In this document: in pieces, positions 50,871 to 61,092 of the stretch
Position numbering within the stretch: position 1 is the stretch's first letter
How the letters are laid out: each line of letters starts with the position of its first letter
Origin: Puffinus mauretanicus
Taxonomy: Eukaryota > Chordata > Aves > Procellariiformes > Procellariidae
Assembly: GCA_023333565.1 (NCBI GenBank)
Contig: JAJKFH010000413.1
Span: 60,932 to 124,931 of the forward strand
Reading direction: 5' to 3'
DNA length: 64,000 bases
Program-made: the position numbers and the translations under genes
The notes under the pieces: model-generated
Seen by the model: only the letters and a program-made list of their open reading frames with translations
Database searches by the model: none
What the model was told of the DNA's origin: nothing

Positions 50871-51969
50871 TGTTACTGAATAATCACTGTTACTAAAACC
50901 AAAAAAAGATATATCTTCTTGCTAGAAAGAACAATCAACAGAGGTTTTCATAAATGAATTTTTATATTGAGAGATGCCTAATCCCTAGTATTTCATTTTT
51001 CAAACCATGTCAGATCTCAACTACAGCAACAGCTTTTCCAAGGATGACTTCTGTAAGAAACTGATTTTGGAAATGAATGGTAATAAAAAATTTGTGTAAA
51101 ACCTCATAAACAACTGATGTTTGCAAGAGCTGGAAACCAATCTTCTTAATGATCACTACAAAATAATTGCTTATGGTGGAGAAGTCTTTCCTAGGTATCA
51201 TCTAGCTATCTATAAGGAATAAGCTGGTTTTATAAAGTCATATTTACAATTAGTAATGCAAGATAATGCTTAATACATCAATCCAAAAAGCTAAAAGCTC
51301 CAGCTGTGGTCTTTTCAATAGATGCCAAAAAGCTATTCAACAGTATCAAATGACATAATCTGTTTCTTATTGGAAAGAATTGGACTCGATCCTAACTTTA
51401 TTCACAGAGTAGATATTTCATATTGGATAAAAACTTCTTTCTTACTGTGTAGTGCTATTCACATTTACAGTAGTATTTAAATGATCAGTAATAACAACAG
51501 TTACGATTGCCCTTAATTTTCTTATGTTTTGTCTTTTAAACTCACACTGACTTTCTAGATACTACTGACGTATTTTACCACTATTACTTTTTAATCTACT
51601 ACAAGCACACAGGCATGTGCAGGTATTTGTCAAATTTTAATAGTTTGATAGTATCCACACAGATACTGTCTGGGGAGAAGATTTGAACTATGTGCTTGAA
51701 AGAAAATATATTTTGGCAAACCTTCTTTGATATGCTGGGTAGTCTTGATCAGCAGTGTTATTGTATAGAAAAAACTCTCATTCACAACTCTATGTAATCC
51801 CAATGGAAAGCCACCTACATAAAGAAGCTGCATTCTCTTTAAATTCTTAACCTTGTTAATTGAAATGCATTGACATACTTATGTTGAATTTAACATGAGG
51901 CATTCAATTCAGTAATTAAAAGCAAACCATGAAATTATTAATTTAGCACCACACTGAAAAAAATTTGTG
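50871..51969. other. Unique AT-rich sequence between CR1 copies
   Basis: No gene recognised. Confidence 0.5.
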
Positions 51970-52010
51970 GCCACTTACAAAGGTTCACTAAAAGGTCAGG
52001 AACATAAGTA

Positions 52011-52253
52011 GTGTTCTCCTCTATCCTTCCAGTTTCAGGGAATGATGAGGGAAGAAACAGGAAGACCCAGCAGATCAATCCCTGGCTCGAAGACTGGTAT
52101 CGCTGGCAGAATTTTTGTTTTTTTGATCATGGGTTGGTCTATAGGACACCAGGCCTGCTGGCGACAGACAGGGTACACCTGTCTCAAAGGGGGAAAAGGA
52201 TCTTTGCACAGGAGTTAGCAGGGCTCATTGAAAGAGCTTTAAACCAGATTTGA
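52011..52253 (+). pseudogene. CR1 ORF1 C-terminal esterase (SGNH-like) fragment
   Basis: About 80 codons correspond to the C-terminal half of avian CR1 ORF1 protein, which in this LINE clade carries an SGNH/GDSL-type esterase-like domain of uncertain role in retrotransposition. Visible are INPWLEDWYRWQNFCFFDHG, then LLATDRVHLSQRGK. The D-x-x-H pair (codons at 52167-52169 and 52176-52178) corresponds to the Asp and His of the catalytic triad. The N-terminal part with the nucleophile serine is missing, so no activity is expected. The frame ends in TGA just before the ORF2 region begins, as in intact CR1. Confidence 0.8.
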
Positions 52254-52381
52254 AGGGGGAAAGCGATAAAACCAGGCTTGCTAGAGAGAAGTTTGGGGGT
52301 GGCACACCAATGTTTGAGGGACAGTGTGCTAGCGAGGTCTGTCGGTCTGCTCCACGATGTGCTGAGTACACTGGAGCATGT

Positions 52382-53292
52382 TTGAAATCTCTTTATACTA
52401 ACGTGTGCAACATGAGGAATAACCAAGAGGAGCTAGAAGCTTTGGCCCAGTCCCACAGCTACAATGCCATTGGCATATGCAAAACCTGGTGAGATGAGTC
52501 CTGTGACTGGTGTGCCGTGATGGATGGTTATAGGCTCTTAAGGAGGGATAGGCAGGGCAGGGGAGGCGGTGGGTGGCAATGTATGTAAGGGAGGAGTTGG
52601 ATTGTATGGCACTTGCAGTTGACGATGACATGATTGAGAGCATCTGGGTAAGGATGAAGAGGAAAGCAAATAAAGCAGATATTGTGGGAGTCTGCTATTG
52701 ACCACCCAGCCAGGATGATGACATCGATGACTTATTCTACAAGGAATTAAGGAATATTTCTAGATCAACTGCCCTTGTCCTTATTGGTGATTTTAATTTC
52801 CCAGACATCAACTGGGAATATCATACAGCTGACACAAACAGGTCCAGGAAATTTCTGAAGAATGTTGAAGATAATTTCTTAGTGCAGGTATTATGGGAGC
52901 CAACTATGAAATGCGCTCTCCTAGATTTGTTGTTTGTAAACAGAGAGGGACTCGTGGGCAAAGTGGTGTTTGGTGGCTGTTGTGGTCACGGTGACCATGA
53001 GGTAGTTGAGTTTCAAATCATTGGCAACAGGAGGAAAACCAACAGCAAAACTTCGACCCTGGATGTGGGGAGAGCAGAGTTCAGGCTGTTGAAGGAGCCA
53101 GTTAGTAAGGTCCCCTGGGAATCTGCTTTTGAAGGTATTGGGATCCATGAATGCTGGTCACTTTTTAAGAGCCATATCTTAAGAGTGCAGGAGCAGGCAA
53201 TTCCAATGTGTTGGAAGTCAAGAAAGCAGGGCAGAAGGCCGGTTTGGTTGAGCAGGCGTCTTCTAGAACTTAGGTGGAAAAGGAAAGTGTAA
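52382..53292 (+). pseudogene. CR1 ORF2 endonuclease region (decayed)
   Basis: This covers the APE-type endonuclease that nicks target DNA in CR1 retrotransposition. Motifs in order: SLYTNVCNM-RNNQEEL near 52390, a damaged active-site segment reading ICKTW followed by a stop (52489-52494), IGDFNFPDINW with GDFN codons at 52786-52797, LLFVNREGLVGKVV, and GDHEVVEF near 52990 with the conserved D and H present. The usual catalytic glutamate of the ETW motif is lysine here, and TGA codons interrupt the frame (e.g. 52699-52701). The open part 52882-53292 continues into the linker (ISRRLLELRWKRK-like). It is non-functional. Confidence 0.88.
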
Positions 53293-53658
53293 GGACATTG
53301 GAAGCAAGTACAGGCAGCACAGGAGCACTACAGAGAAGTTGTTCACCACTGTAGGAAGAAAAATAGTGTGGCCAAAGCTTGATTAGAGTTCAAGCTGGCC
53401 AGCACTGTGAAGGACAACAAAAGGGCTTTTTAAAACATGTTAATAGCAAAAGGAGAATCAGAGATAACATTGGTGCATTTTTTGATTAAGTTGGTCGCCT
53501 CACAAATAGGGACATAGACGAAGTGGAGACATTTAATGCCTTCTTCACCTCTGTCTTCAACAGTGATGATTGGGCCCTGGGAACCCTGGAGCCCTGAGTT
53601 GGAAGACTGTGACTGGGGGGACTATAAACTCCCAGCCTACCCTGAATTTGTTTAAAAC
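53293..53658 (+). pseudogene. CR1 ORF2 linker between endonuclease and RT
   Basis: Frames shift several times in this stretch, which aligns by content with the linker of ORF2. It contains TTTAATGCCTTCTTCACCTC, the usual FNAFFTSVF codons, near 53532. It connects the endonuclease remnant to the RT remnant of the outer CR1. Confidence 0.8.
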
Positions 53659-54951
53659 TTGCTGCTCCAGATGGATGCACATAAATCTATGGGGCCCAAT
53701 GGGATTCATCCCAGGGTACTGAAAGAGCTGGCCGATGTCATCGCAGGACTTCTCTCCATTATTTTTCAACAGTCTTGGGAGTATGGAGAGGTCACAGTTG
53801 ACTGGAAGCTGGCAAATGTTGTTCCAGCTTTCAGGAAGGATAAGAAGGAAAACCCTGGTAATTACAGGCCTGTCAGTCTCACTTCAGTGTCTGGTAAAAT
53901 TATGGAGAAGGTTATTCTGCATGTTATTGAAAAACACTTGAGAGATAATACAGTCATTGGTTGTAGCCAGCACGGGTTCACAAGGCGAAAGTCCTACTTA
54001 ACTAACTTAATTTCCTTTTATGACAAACCCACCCATCTAGTTGACCAAGGGAAGCCAGCAGATGTGGTGCTTTTGGATTTTAGCAAAGCTTTTGATACTG
54101 TCTCTCACAGTATCCTTCTGGATAAACTGTCTAGCACAGAGGTAGACAAGCCCATAATACGTTGGGTGTGCAGTTGGTTGATGGGTTGGGCTCAAAAGGT
54201 TATGATAAAAAGGATAGAAAGAGGGCCCTGGGAGCTACCAACCTGTCAGCCTCACCTCTGTCCCTGGGAAGATCATGGAACAGATCCTCCTAGAAGCTAT
54301 GCTAAGGACAGGGACGTGATTCGAGACAACCAGCATGGCTTCACCAAGGGCAAGTCCTGCCTGACCAACCTAGTGGTCTTCTATGATGAAGTGACTACAT
54401 CAGTGGACATGGGAAGGGCTACAGATGTTGTCTACCTGGAATTCTGTAATGCCTTTGATACAGTCCCCCACAACACCCTTCTCTCTAAATTGGAGAGATA
54501 TGGATTTGATGGGTGGACTATTCAGTGGGTAAGGAATTGGCTGGATAGTCGCATCCAGAGAGTAGTGGTCAACAGCTCAGTGTTCAGATGGAGATCGGTG
54601 GTGAGTGGTATCCCGCAGGGGTCCATATTGGAACCGGTACTGTTTAGTATCTTCATCAGTGACATAGACAGTGGGATCAAGTGCACCCTCAGCAAGTTTG
54701 CAGACGACACCAAGCTGAGTGGTGTGGTTGACACATCTGAGGGATGGGATGCCATCCAGAGGGACCTGGACAAGCTCAAGAAGTGGTCCCATGTGAACTT
54801 CATGAGGTTCAACAAGGGCAAGTGCAAGGTCCTGCACGTGGGTCGAGGCAAACCCCAGTACCAATACAGGCTGGGGGATGAAGGGATTGAGAGCAGCGCC
54901 ACCGAGAAGGACTTGGGGGTACTGGTGGATGAAAAGCTGGACAAAAGCTGA
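53659..54951 (+). pseudogene. Chimeric 430-codon frame spanning two CR1 reverse transcriptases
   Basis: A single open frame begins in the outer CR1 RT and crosses the junction at about 54209 into the nested CR1 RT. First part (53659-54208): [59 protein letters not shown]. Second part (54209-54951): an out-of-frame start of RT, then from about 54320 [39 protein letters not shown] (codons 54697-54708) and VLHVGRG. It is an accident of nested insertion, not a designed fusion. There is no ATG at its beginning. Neither RT is complete, though the second keeps its catalytic aspartates. Confidence 0.9.
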
Positions 54952-54957
54952 CAAGGT

Positions 54958-55236
54958 GTGTTTGCAGCCCAGAAAACCAACTGTACCCTGGGCTGCATCA
55001 AAAGAAGCATGGCCAGCAGGTTGAGGGAAGTGATTCTGCCTCTCTACTCTGCTCTGGTAAGACCCCACCTGGAATACTGCGTCCAGCTCTGGAGCCCTCA
55101 ATACAGGAAACACATGGACCTGTTGGAACAGGTCCAGAGGAGGGCCACAAAAACGATCAGGGGCATGGAACACCTCTCCTGTGAAGAAAGGCTGAGGGAG
55201 TTGGGGTTATTCAGCCTGGAGAAGAGAAGGCTCTGA
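54958..55236 (+). pseudogene. CR1 ORF2 C-terminal segment (nested copy)
   Basis: About 92 codons of the C-terminal region of ORF2. Visible motifs are [23 protein letters not shown] (given in part), [22 protein letters not shown] and LFSLEKRRL. It is in a different frame from the RT part upstream and is followed at 55249-55497 by the very end of the protein (KHWNKLPRGVVDTPSLE). Confidence 0.9.
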
Positions 55237-55248
55237 GGACACCTTATT

Positions 55249-55497
55249 GTGGCCTTTCTATACTTACAGGGGGCAATTGAGAAAGATAGGGATACTCTCT
55301 TTAATAGGACCTGTTGCGAAAGGACAAGGGGCAATGTTTTTAATCTAAAAGAGGGTAGATTTAGACTAGATCTAAGGAAGAAATTTTTTACAAGAGTGGT
55401 GAAACACTGGAACAAGTTGCCCAGAGGGGTGGTAGATACCCCATCCCTGGAAACATACAACGTCAGGCTGGATGGGGCTCTGAGCAACATGATCTAG
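55249..55497 (+). pseudogene. CR1 ORF2 extreme C-terminus (nested copy)
   Basis: 82 codons with ERTRGNVFNLKEGRFRLDLR, KKFFTRVVKHWNKLP and LDGALSNMI, the conserved C-terminal end of CR1 ORF2. The stop TAG lies at 55495-55497. The 3' UTR and octamer tail follow. Confidence 0.9.
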
Positions 55498-55591
55498 TGG
55501 AACATATCCCTGCTCCTTGCAGGGGGGTTGGACTAGATGACCTTTAAAGGTCCCTCCCACCAAACCTATTCTATGATTCTATGATTCTATG

Positions 55592-56114
55592 AAATGGGCT
55601 TACATCAGGCTGTCGGCCAGTCACCAGCAGGGTTCCCCAGGGCTCAGTTTTAAGGCCAGTGCTCTTTAATGTTTTTATAAATGATCTGGACACAGAGAAT
55701 GAATGTACATTAAGTAAGCTTGCCAACAAAACTAAACTAGGAGGAGCTGTGCACTCCCTCAAGGGTAGAGAGGCCTTACAAAGAGGTCTGGATAGGCTAG
55801 ACAGCTGGGCAATCACCAACCATAAGAAATTTAACAAGAGCAAGTGTCGGATTCTCCACCTGGAAAGGGGTAATCCTGGTTATACATACATACAGGGGGA
55901 TGGGAGTCTGGAAAGCAGCCCCATGGAAAGAGATCTGGGAGTTTGGTTTGATGGCAAGTTGAATATGAGTCAACAGTGTGCCCTGGCAGCCAAAAGGGCT
56001 AACTATGTCCTGGGGTGCATCAAGCACAATATAACTAGCTGGCTGAGGGAGGTGATTGTCCCTCTCTACACTGCACTGATGCAGCCCCACCTCAAGTACT
56101 GTGTGCAGTTTTGA
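55592..56114 (+). pseudogene. Outer CR1 RT, second half, with lost catalytic dyad
   Basis: The outer CR1 resumes in RT with TSRVPQGSVL, LFNVFINDLD and a box reading KLANKTKL. The two catalytic aspartate codons of the FADD motif are AAC and AAA here (55725-55730), so this RT could not polymerise. It continues through SKCRILHLERGNPGY and YTALMQPHLKYCVQF to a stop at 56112. Remaining C-terminal pieces appear at 56319-56510 in another frame. Confidence 0.9.
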
Positions 56115-56318
56115 GTGCCTCAATATAAGGACATCAAACCGTTAGCATGTCCAGAGGAGGGAGACCAAGATGCTGAAGGGCCTTGAGGGCAAGACTTAAG
56201 AGGAGCAGCTGAGGTCACTTGGTTTGTTCAGCTTGGAGGAGAGAAGGCTGAGGGTGACCTCATCACAGTCTACAACTTCTTCAAGGGGGGCAGTGGAGGT
56301 ACTGATCTCCTCTCTCTA

Positions 56319-56600
56319 GTGACCAGTGACAGGACACGAGGAAATGGAATGAAGCTGCATCAGGGAAAGTTCAGACTGGACATTAGGAAAAGGTTCTTCA
56401 CTGAGATGGTGCTCGGTCACTGGAACAGGCTCCACAGGGAAGTGGTCATGGCACCAAGCCTGTCAGAGTTCAAGGAGCATCTGGACGACGCTCTTAGTCA
56501 TATGGTTTAGTTTTAGGTAGTGCTGTGAGGAGCAGGGAGTTGGACTTGATGATCCTTATGGGTCCATTCCAACTTGAGATATTCTATGATTCTATGATGC
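56319..56600 (+). pseudogene. Outer CR1 ORF2 C-terminus and 3' UTR
   Basis: The frame 56319-56510 shows [20 protein letters not shown] and LDDALSHMV, the end of ORF2. The 3' UTR then runs GTTGGACTTGATGATCC... to the tail of two ATTCTATG units at about 56581-56597. The different 3' UTR wording from the nested copy shows they belong to different CR1 subfamilies. Confidence 0.9.
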
Positions 56601-59034
56601 CATGTATTTTTACAAACATAAAAAAAGTCCAAATAGAGAGACGTTTGCAGCACAATATTCACAACATTAATGTTAATGTGTGTTATACTGCTAAAACCAC
56701 GAAAACAGTACTGAAGGGCCATCTTATAATAGTCATGAATAGTTCATCAACTGATGATAGGTAAATCTTCAGAAACATTTTACCTTGTGTTCATACAAAT
56801 TCATATGTCATAATGAGGGGTTATGAACATCTATAAATTTACCTAGAAAAACAGCATGGCTCATGAAAATTTAATCAACTATTATTCTAAATGTTTTTTT
56901 TTTAAATACAGCATTCAGTTCTGGTCACCTCCTGGTAAAAAAAAAATAAAGCATAACAGAAATAGAAATGTCTCAAAGGGGAAAATGAGAATAGTGGAGA
57001 CTTCCTGTAACAAAGGATCTTAATAATATTGTGATAGCTAACGTAGGGAATTAGAAGAACCAGTAAGAGAAGAAGGCATATAGGCAAAGTGTAGAAAATA
57101 ACAAATATAGATAATACATAGATGTCAGCATACCTGTGATCCAGAGAACAAAATTAAATTATTGGGGTTCTTCTTGATCAATGAAAGGAAATATGGCTGG
57201 TGCACTACAGTTAGTAATAATGAAGTATTATCAAGAAAACAGTGTTTCCCAAAGAACTCTCTTAGGTGAACAGGAGTAGAATGTGTAATCACACTTGTGT
57301 TTCATAATACAAAATGCTGCTTCTTTAATATATAATGTTATTCAGATCACCATGGAATTTTATCTCCTTTCCATTTGTCATCTTAGAATATTGAGTACTT
57401 CGATATTTTATAGGAGTTAATAGGTTTCGCTGAGATGTAATCAAGGAACCTGTGTGTATTTGCAGTAATTGAACTTAGGTGACACAGCAAATACCTCTAA
57501 GGGCAAGATATTACCACTGTTCAGCACATCTAATATAAAAACAACTAGGAAAATCAGAAGAATTTGTTAGGAAAAGCAAAGAGTACCTAATTATTCTTCA
57601 GAAGAGCTACGCTTGTACTAATAACATCAGAAGAGTGATCATGTATTAATTACTACTTCTTTTCTTCAAGAAATAGATGTCTCTTGAGGAGTTAAACTGA
57701 GGGTTCACTACGGAGCTGCTCTAGAGTGAATGGTTACAGGTGTCCTCACCAAATTCCAAGTTTAGCTGTGTATATAGAGCATGAAAAGCAAAGGCCTGCA
57801 TGATACCGATGAGACCAAGGTACAACAACAAATACTCATATCAGCCATAGTAAGTCATTCCTGCGAAGAAATAAACTAAAGCAAGCCAAAGCACAAAATG
57901 TAACAACTAGTTTCTCTTTACACAGTTACTTAAAAAGTCAATTATAAGTTCCCATAAATAAGGGGACTTTTATAATTAGCATCATAATCTACGAGATAAA
58001 GTAATTCCTTTAATCTCAGTTTAGATCTGCTGTCATCAAAGGTGAGCACAGCATCAAAATTCTATCGCTTATCAAAACATCATCCCTAAGTTTTATTTCC
58101 AGGAAGGATTTGAGAGTGGCAAAGTGAAATAGCACAAAATGGTCATAAATATCTATAAATATAGCATGGTGCTTCATAAACACAAGTACTCAATATATGA
58201 CAGCTCCATAACCTGAAGAACACGTTGTCCTTGTTTTGTGTAGAGAGGGAGTAGTACAGCTATTTTGCCTAAACAGAGAGAGAAATGAAGTCTTAGCAAA
58301 AATAAGAATTCCAGAAAATAATTTATTTTTATTAAAGTTACTGCTGCCTTTCATGTCCTTTGAAGCATAGATTATGCTTTATATGTTGGACAAATATGTA
58401 GTCCTTTTTCTCAGTAAAATACATTGAATTCAAGAGTTCCATTACTAAGTACCATTAAAAAAAAGATTCCCTAGATTACTCCATTTACTAACATTGAACT
58501 ATAATTATAAATTATAATTATAATCCAGTGAAATGGAAAATTTAATAGTTTTGGAGATTTGATAACTTACTAATTTTCAGAAATTTCTGTATTCCTATTT
58601 ATATCCTCCTGTGATTATTTTCCACCACTGAATTTTTTTAACAACATATGGCAAGGTAGCAGTTGTATCAGTTTAGTAAAAGTCCTTCAGTAATCATCAT
58701 AAATCTGGAGAGAAAAACACAATTATTCATTAGCAATTTATGTGTGAACAAAATGTACATTTTCTGGTTTATTTTGGAAAAAATACATTAGCCAGGTAAT
58801 AGTTTATTTAGAAATAGAGCATACACACAGTTTTGTTACCAGATACCCAGCTCTTTTGGACTGACCCATCTTTCTGAAAGACTTTCATAAGAGAGTCCCA
58901 CAGTTTTCTGTGGGAGCTAAACCTTGCCAGAAGACTAGTACCACAAGTTTTCACCAGGGACCATTACTACTTGGTCCTTCTGATTTATTCTTTGTTTCTA
59001 GTTCTCCATAATTTGGAGCGTGTCCAGAAAAGAA
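56601..59034. other. Unique AT-rich sequence, no gene recognised
   Basis: No supported gene. A palindromic AT tract (ATAATTATAAATTATAATTA) lies near 58501-58524. At 59013-59032 a short 'ggagcgtgtccagaaaag' resembles a coding scrap of CR1 (plus strand) but is too short to call. Confidence 0.5.
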
Positions 59035-59460
59035 CAAGTTTCTATAAGCTGACCCAAGATGTGGACCCGAGCCCCTTCAGTGGCATGGCCACGGGGTAGG
59101 CCAGTGAGAAAGCCACTGTAGCCCCCTGCAGGCTTAGGGGGCTGAGGGGGCAGACAGGGGCCATATGGAGAGAGCTGCTCAGGCTCTAAGAAAGGGCCAT
59201 CTAATGCCAGCTAGCTTTGGGCATTTAACCCAGGCAATTAACCCTGAAGAAAGGCTTCAATTTTCAGTTTCAGAGCTAGGCTGTAACTCAGTGGGAATCG
59301 TTAAATCAGGAGGAGCCAGTGTGACCATTGCCTTCTGCTGCCACCTGAAAGGTAAGCAGCTGTGCCATCCACCCACGTCTCTGAGCCATGGTGAGGTGCA
59401 AGAAAGAGAACCAGCTCCTTACTGTGGACTGAACACAATACCACATTCAGATGAGGAAGG
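59035..59460 (+). other. GC-rich unexplained segment with stem-loops
   Basis: This segment is clearly richer in G+C than its surroundings. It carries two adjacent inverted repeats: CAGTG/CACTG (59102-59118) and AGCCCCCT/AGGGGGCT (59120-59127 and 59136-59143), followed by G-runs. An ATG at 59165 opens a 114-codon frame of unknown identity. Within it the sequence CTGAAAGGTAAGCAG at about 59346 resembles a splice donor. It could be a first exon with a GC-rich promoter, an old LTR or other repeat, or a structured fragment. No recognised protein domain. Confidence 0.3.
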
Positions 59461-59684
59461 GTTCGTTAAATTTTTACTAACTCTGACTGTTCTTATCATA
59501 GAATCATAGAATCATTAAGGTTGGAAAAGACCTCTAAGATCATCAAGTCCAACCGTCAACCCAACACCACCATGCCCACTACACCATGTCCCTACGCGCC
59601 TCATCTACACATCTTTTAAATACTTCCAGGGATGGTGACTCAACCACTTCCCTGGGCAGCCTGTTCCAAGGCTTGACCACTCTT

Positions 59685-60476
59685 TCAGTAATTTCTCCTA
59701 ATGTCCAGCCTAAACCTCCCTTGGCACAACTTGAGGCCATTTCCTCTTGTCCTATCGCTAGTTACTTGGCAGAAGAGACCAACATCCACCTCGCTACAAC
59801 CTTCTTTCAGGTACTTGTAGAGCGCGATGAGATCTCCCCTCAGCCTCCTCTTCTCCAGACTAAACAACCCCAGTTCCCTCAGCCAATCCTCATAAGACTT
59901 GTGCTTCAGGCCTTTCACCAGCTTCTTTACCCTTCTCTGGACACGCTCCAGCACCCCAATGTCCTTCTTGTAGTGAGGGGCCCAAAACTGAACACAGTAT
60001 TCGAGGTGTGGCCTCACCAGTGCCGAGTACAGGGGAACGATCACCTCCCTGCTCCTGCTGGCCACACTATTTCTGATACAGGCCAGGATGCCGTTGGCCT
60101 TCTTGACCACCTGGGCACACTGCCAGCTCATGTTTAGCCGGCTGTCAACCAACACCCCCAGGTCCTTTTCCTCCGGGCAGCTTTCCAGCCACTCTTCCCC
60201 AAGCCTGTAGTGTTGCCTGGGGTTGTTGTGGCCGAAGTGCAGGACCCGGCACTTGGCCTTGTTGAATCTCATACAGTTGGCCTCAGCCCATTGATCCAGC
60301 CTGTCCAGGTCCCTCTGCAGAGCCTTCCTACCCTCGAGCAGATCAACACTCGCACCCAACTTGGTGTCGTCTGCAAACTTACTGAGGGAGCACTCGATCC
60401 CCTCATCCAGGGGATCAATACCATTGATAAAGATATTGAACAGGAACCAGCCCCAAAACTGAGCCCTGGGGAACAC
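59685..60476 (-). pseudogene. CR1 reverse transcriptase C-terminal part and tail
   Basis: 264 codons on the minus strand contain the intact catalytic box FADDTKL (complement of 60366-60377) and continue through [48 protein letters not shown] and [15 protein letters not shown] to FRLDIRRNY at a stop. This is the longest uninterrupted CR1 coding stretch that is not a chimera in the window. It lacks a start codon and its upstream half is frame-shifted, so it is not a functional gene. Confidence 0.93.
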
Positions 60477-60903
60477 CGCTCGTGACCGGCCGCCACCTGG
60501 ATTTAACTCCGTTCACCACAACTCTCTGGGCTTGGCCATCCAGCCAGTTTTTTACCCAGCAAAGAGCGTACCTGTCCAAGCCATGAGCCGCCAGCTTCTC
60601 TAGGAGAATGCCGTGGGAGACAGTGTCAAAGGCTTTACTGAAGTCCAGGTAGACCACATCCACAGCCTTTCCCTCATCCACGAGGCGGGTCACCTGGTCA
60701 TAGAAGGAGATCAGGTTGGTCAAGCAGGACCTGCCTTCCATGAACCCATGCTGGCTGGGCCTTATCCCCTGGTTGTCCCGGACATGGCTCGTGAACGCCC
60801 TCAAAATGAACTGCTCCATAATCTTCCCCGGCACCGAGGTCAGGCTGACCGGCCTGTAGTTCCCCGGATCCTCCTTGCGGCCCTTCTTGTAGATGGGCGT
60901 CAC
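60415..60903 (-). pseudogene. CR1 reverse transcriptase, N-terminal part
   Basis: 163 codons on the minus strand: [20 protein letters not shown] (given in part), [28 protein letters not shown], and ending at [10 protein letters not shown] before the frame shifts. It is the fingers and part of the palm of CR1 RT. The downstream half is in a different frame at 59685-60476. Confidence 0.93.
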
Positions 60904-61092
60904 ATTGGCAAGCCTCCAGTCATCTGGGACTTACCCAGTTAACCAGGACTGCTGGTAAATGATGGAGAGTGGCTTGGCAAGCTCCTCCGCCACCTCTCTC
61001 AGTACCCTTGGATCCCATCCGGCCCCATACGCTTGTGAGCGTCCAGGTGGCGTAGCAGGTCGTTAACTGCTTCCTCGTGGATCATGAGGGGT

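Larger units (their letters stand above)
54209..55591 (+). mobile_element. CR1 LINE nested inside another CR1 (plus)
   Basis: This is a 1.38-kb 5'-truncated CR1 beginning inside RT (a segment equivalent to [18 protein letters not shown] near 54233) and ending with three perfect ATTCTATG units (55568-55591). It has interrupted the outer CR1 in the same orientation. Outer-element sequence resumes immediately at 55592 (AAATGGGCTT). At most 3-4 A residues are shared at both junctions, in keeping with the short or absent target duplications of CR1. ORF2 frames break near 54300, at the TGA at 54949, and at 55234-55250. Confidence 0.93.
51970..56600 (+). mobile_element. CR1 LINE (outer copy), nearly full ORF2, split by another CR1
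   Basis: This is a plus-strand CR1 that retains the C-terminal part of ORF1 (52011-52253), the endonuclease region (52380-53290), the linker, the RT (53659-54208, resuming at 55592) and the 3' end at about 56575-56600 (ATTCTATGATTCTATGA). A second CR1 occupies 54209-55591. The flanks match across the insertion: the RT sequence stops after a segment equivalent to 'AQKVMI' and resumes at the next codon with NGLTSG...TSRVPQGSVL. The 5' boundary near 51970 is approximate. Many stops and frameshifts show it is inactive. Confidence 0.9.
59495..61092 (-). mobile_element. CR1 LINE with large RT region (minus), interrupted by ERV
   Basis: This is a 1.6-kb minus-strand CR1. Its 3' end is at 59495 (ATCATAGAATCATAGAATCAT tail region, then AAGGTTGGAAAAGACCTCTAAG). 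It extends through the 3' UTR, the ORF2 C-terminus and RT to the pre-RT motif (DAHKRMGPDGI near 61015-61045) and stops exactly at the ERV LTR at 61093. The rest of the element, if present, would lie beyond the provirus outside the window. It is more GC-rich and has longer open frames than the other CR1 copies, so it may be one of the younger ones. Frameshifts lie near 61005 and 60450. Confidence 0.95.

Noticed and set aside
54522..55173. 162-198 codon minus-strand frames
   Set aside because: Antisense shadows of the nested CR1 reverse transcriptase.
59586..60137. 183-codon plus-strand frame
   Set aside because: Antisense shadow of the minus-strand CR1 ORF2 C-terminus.
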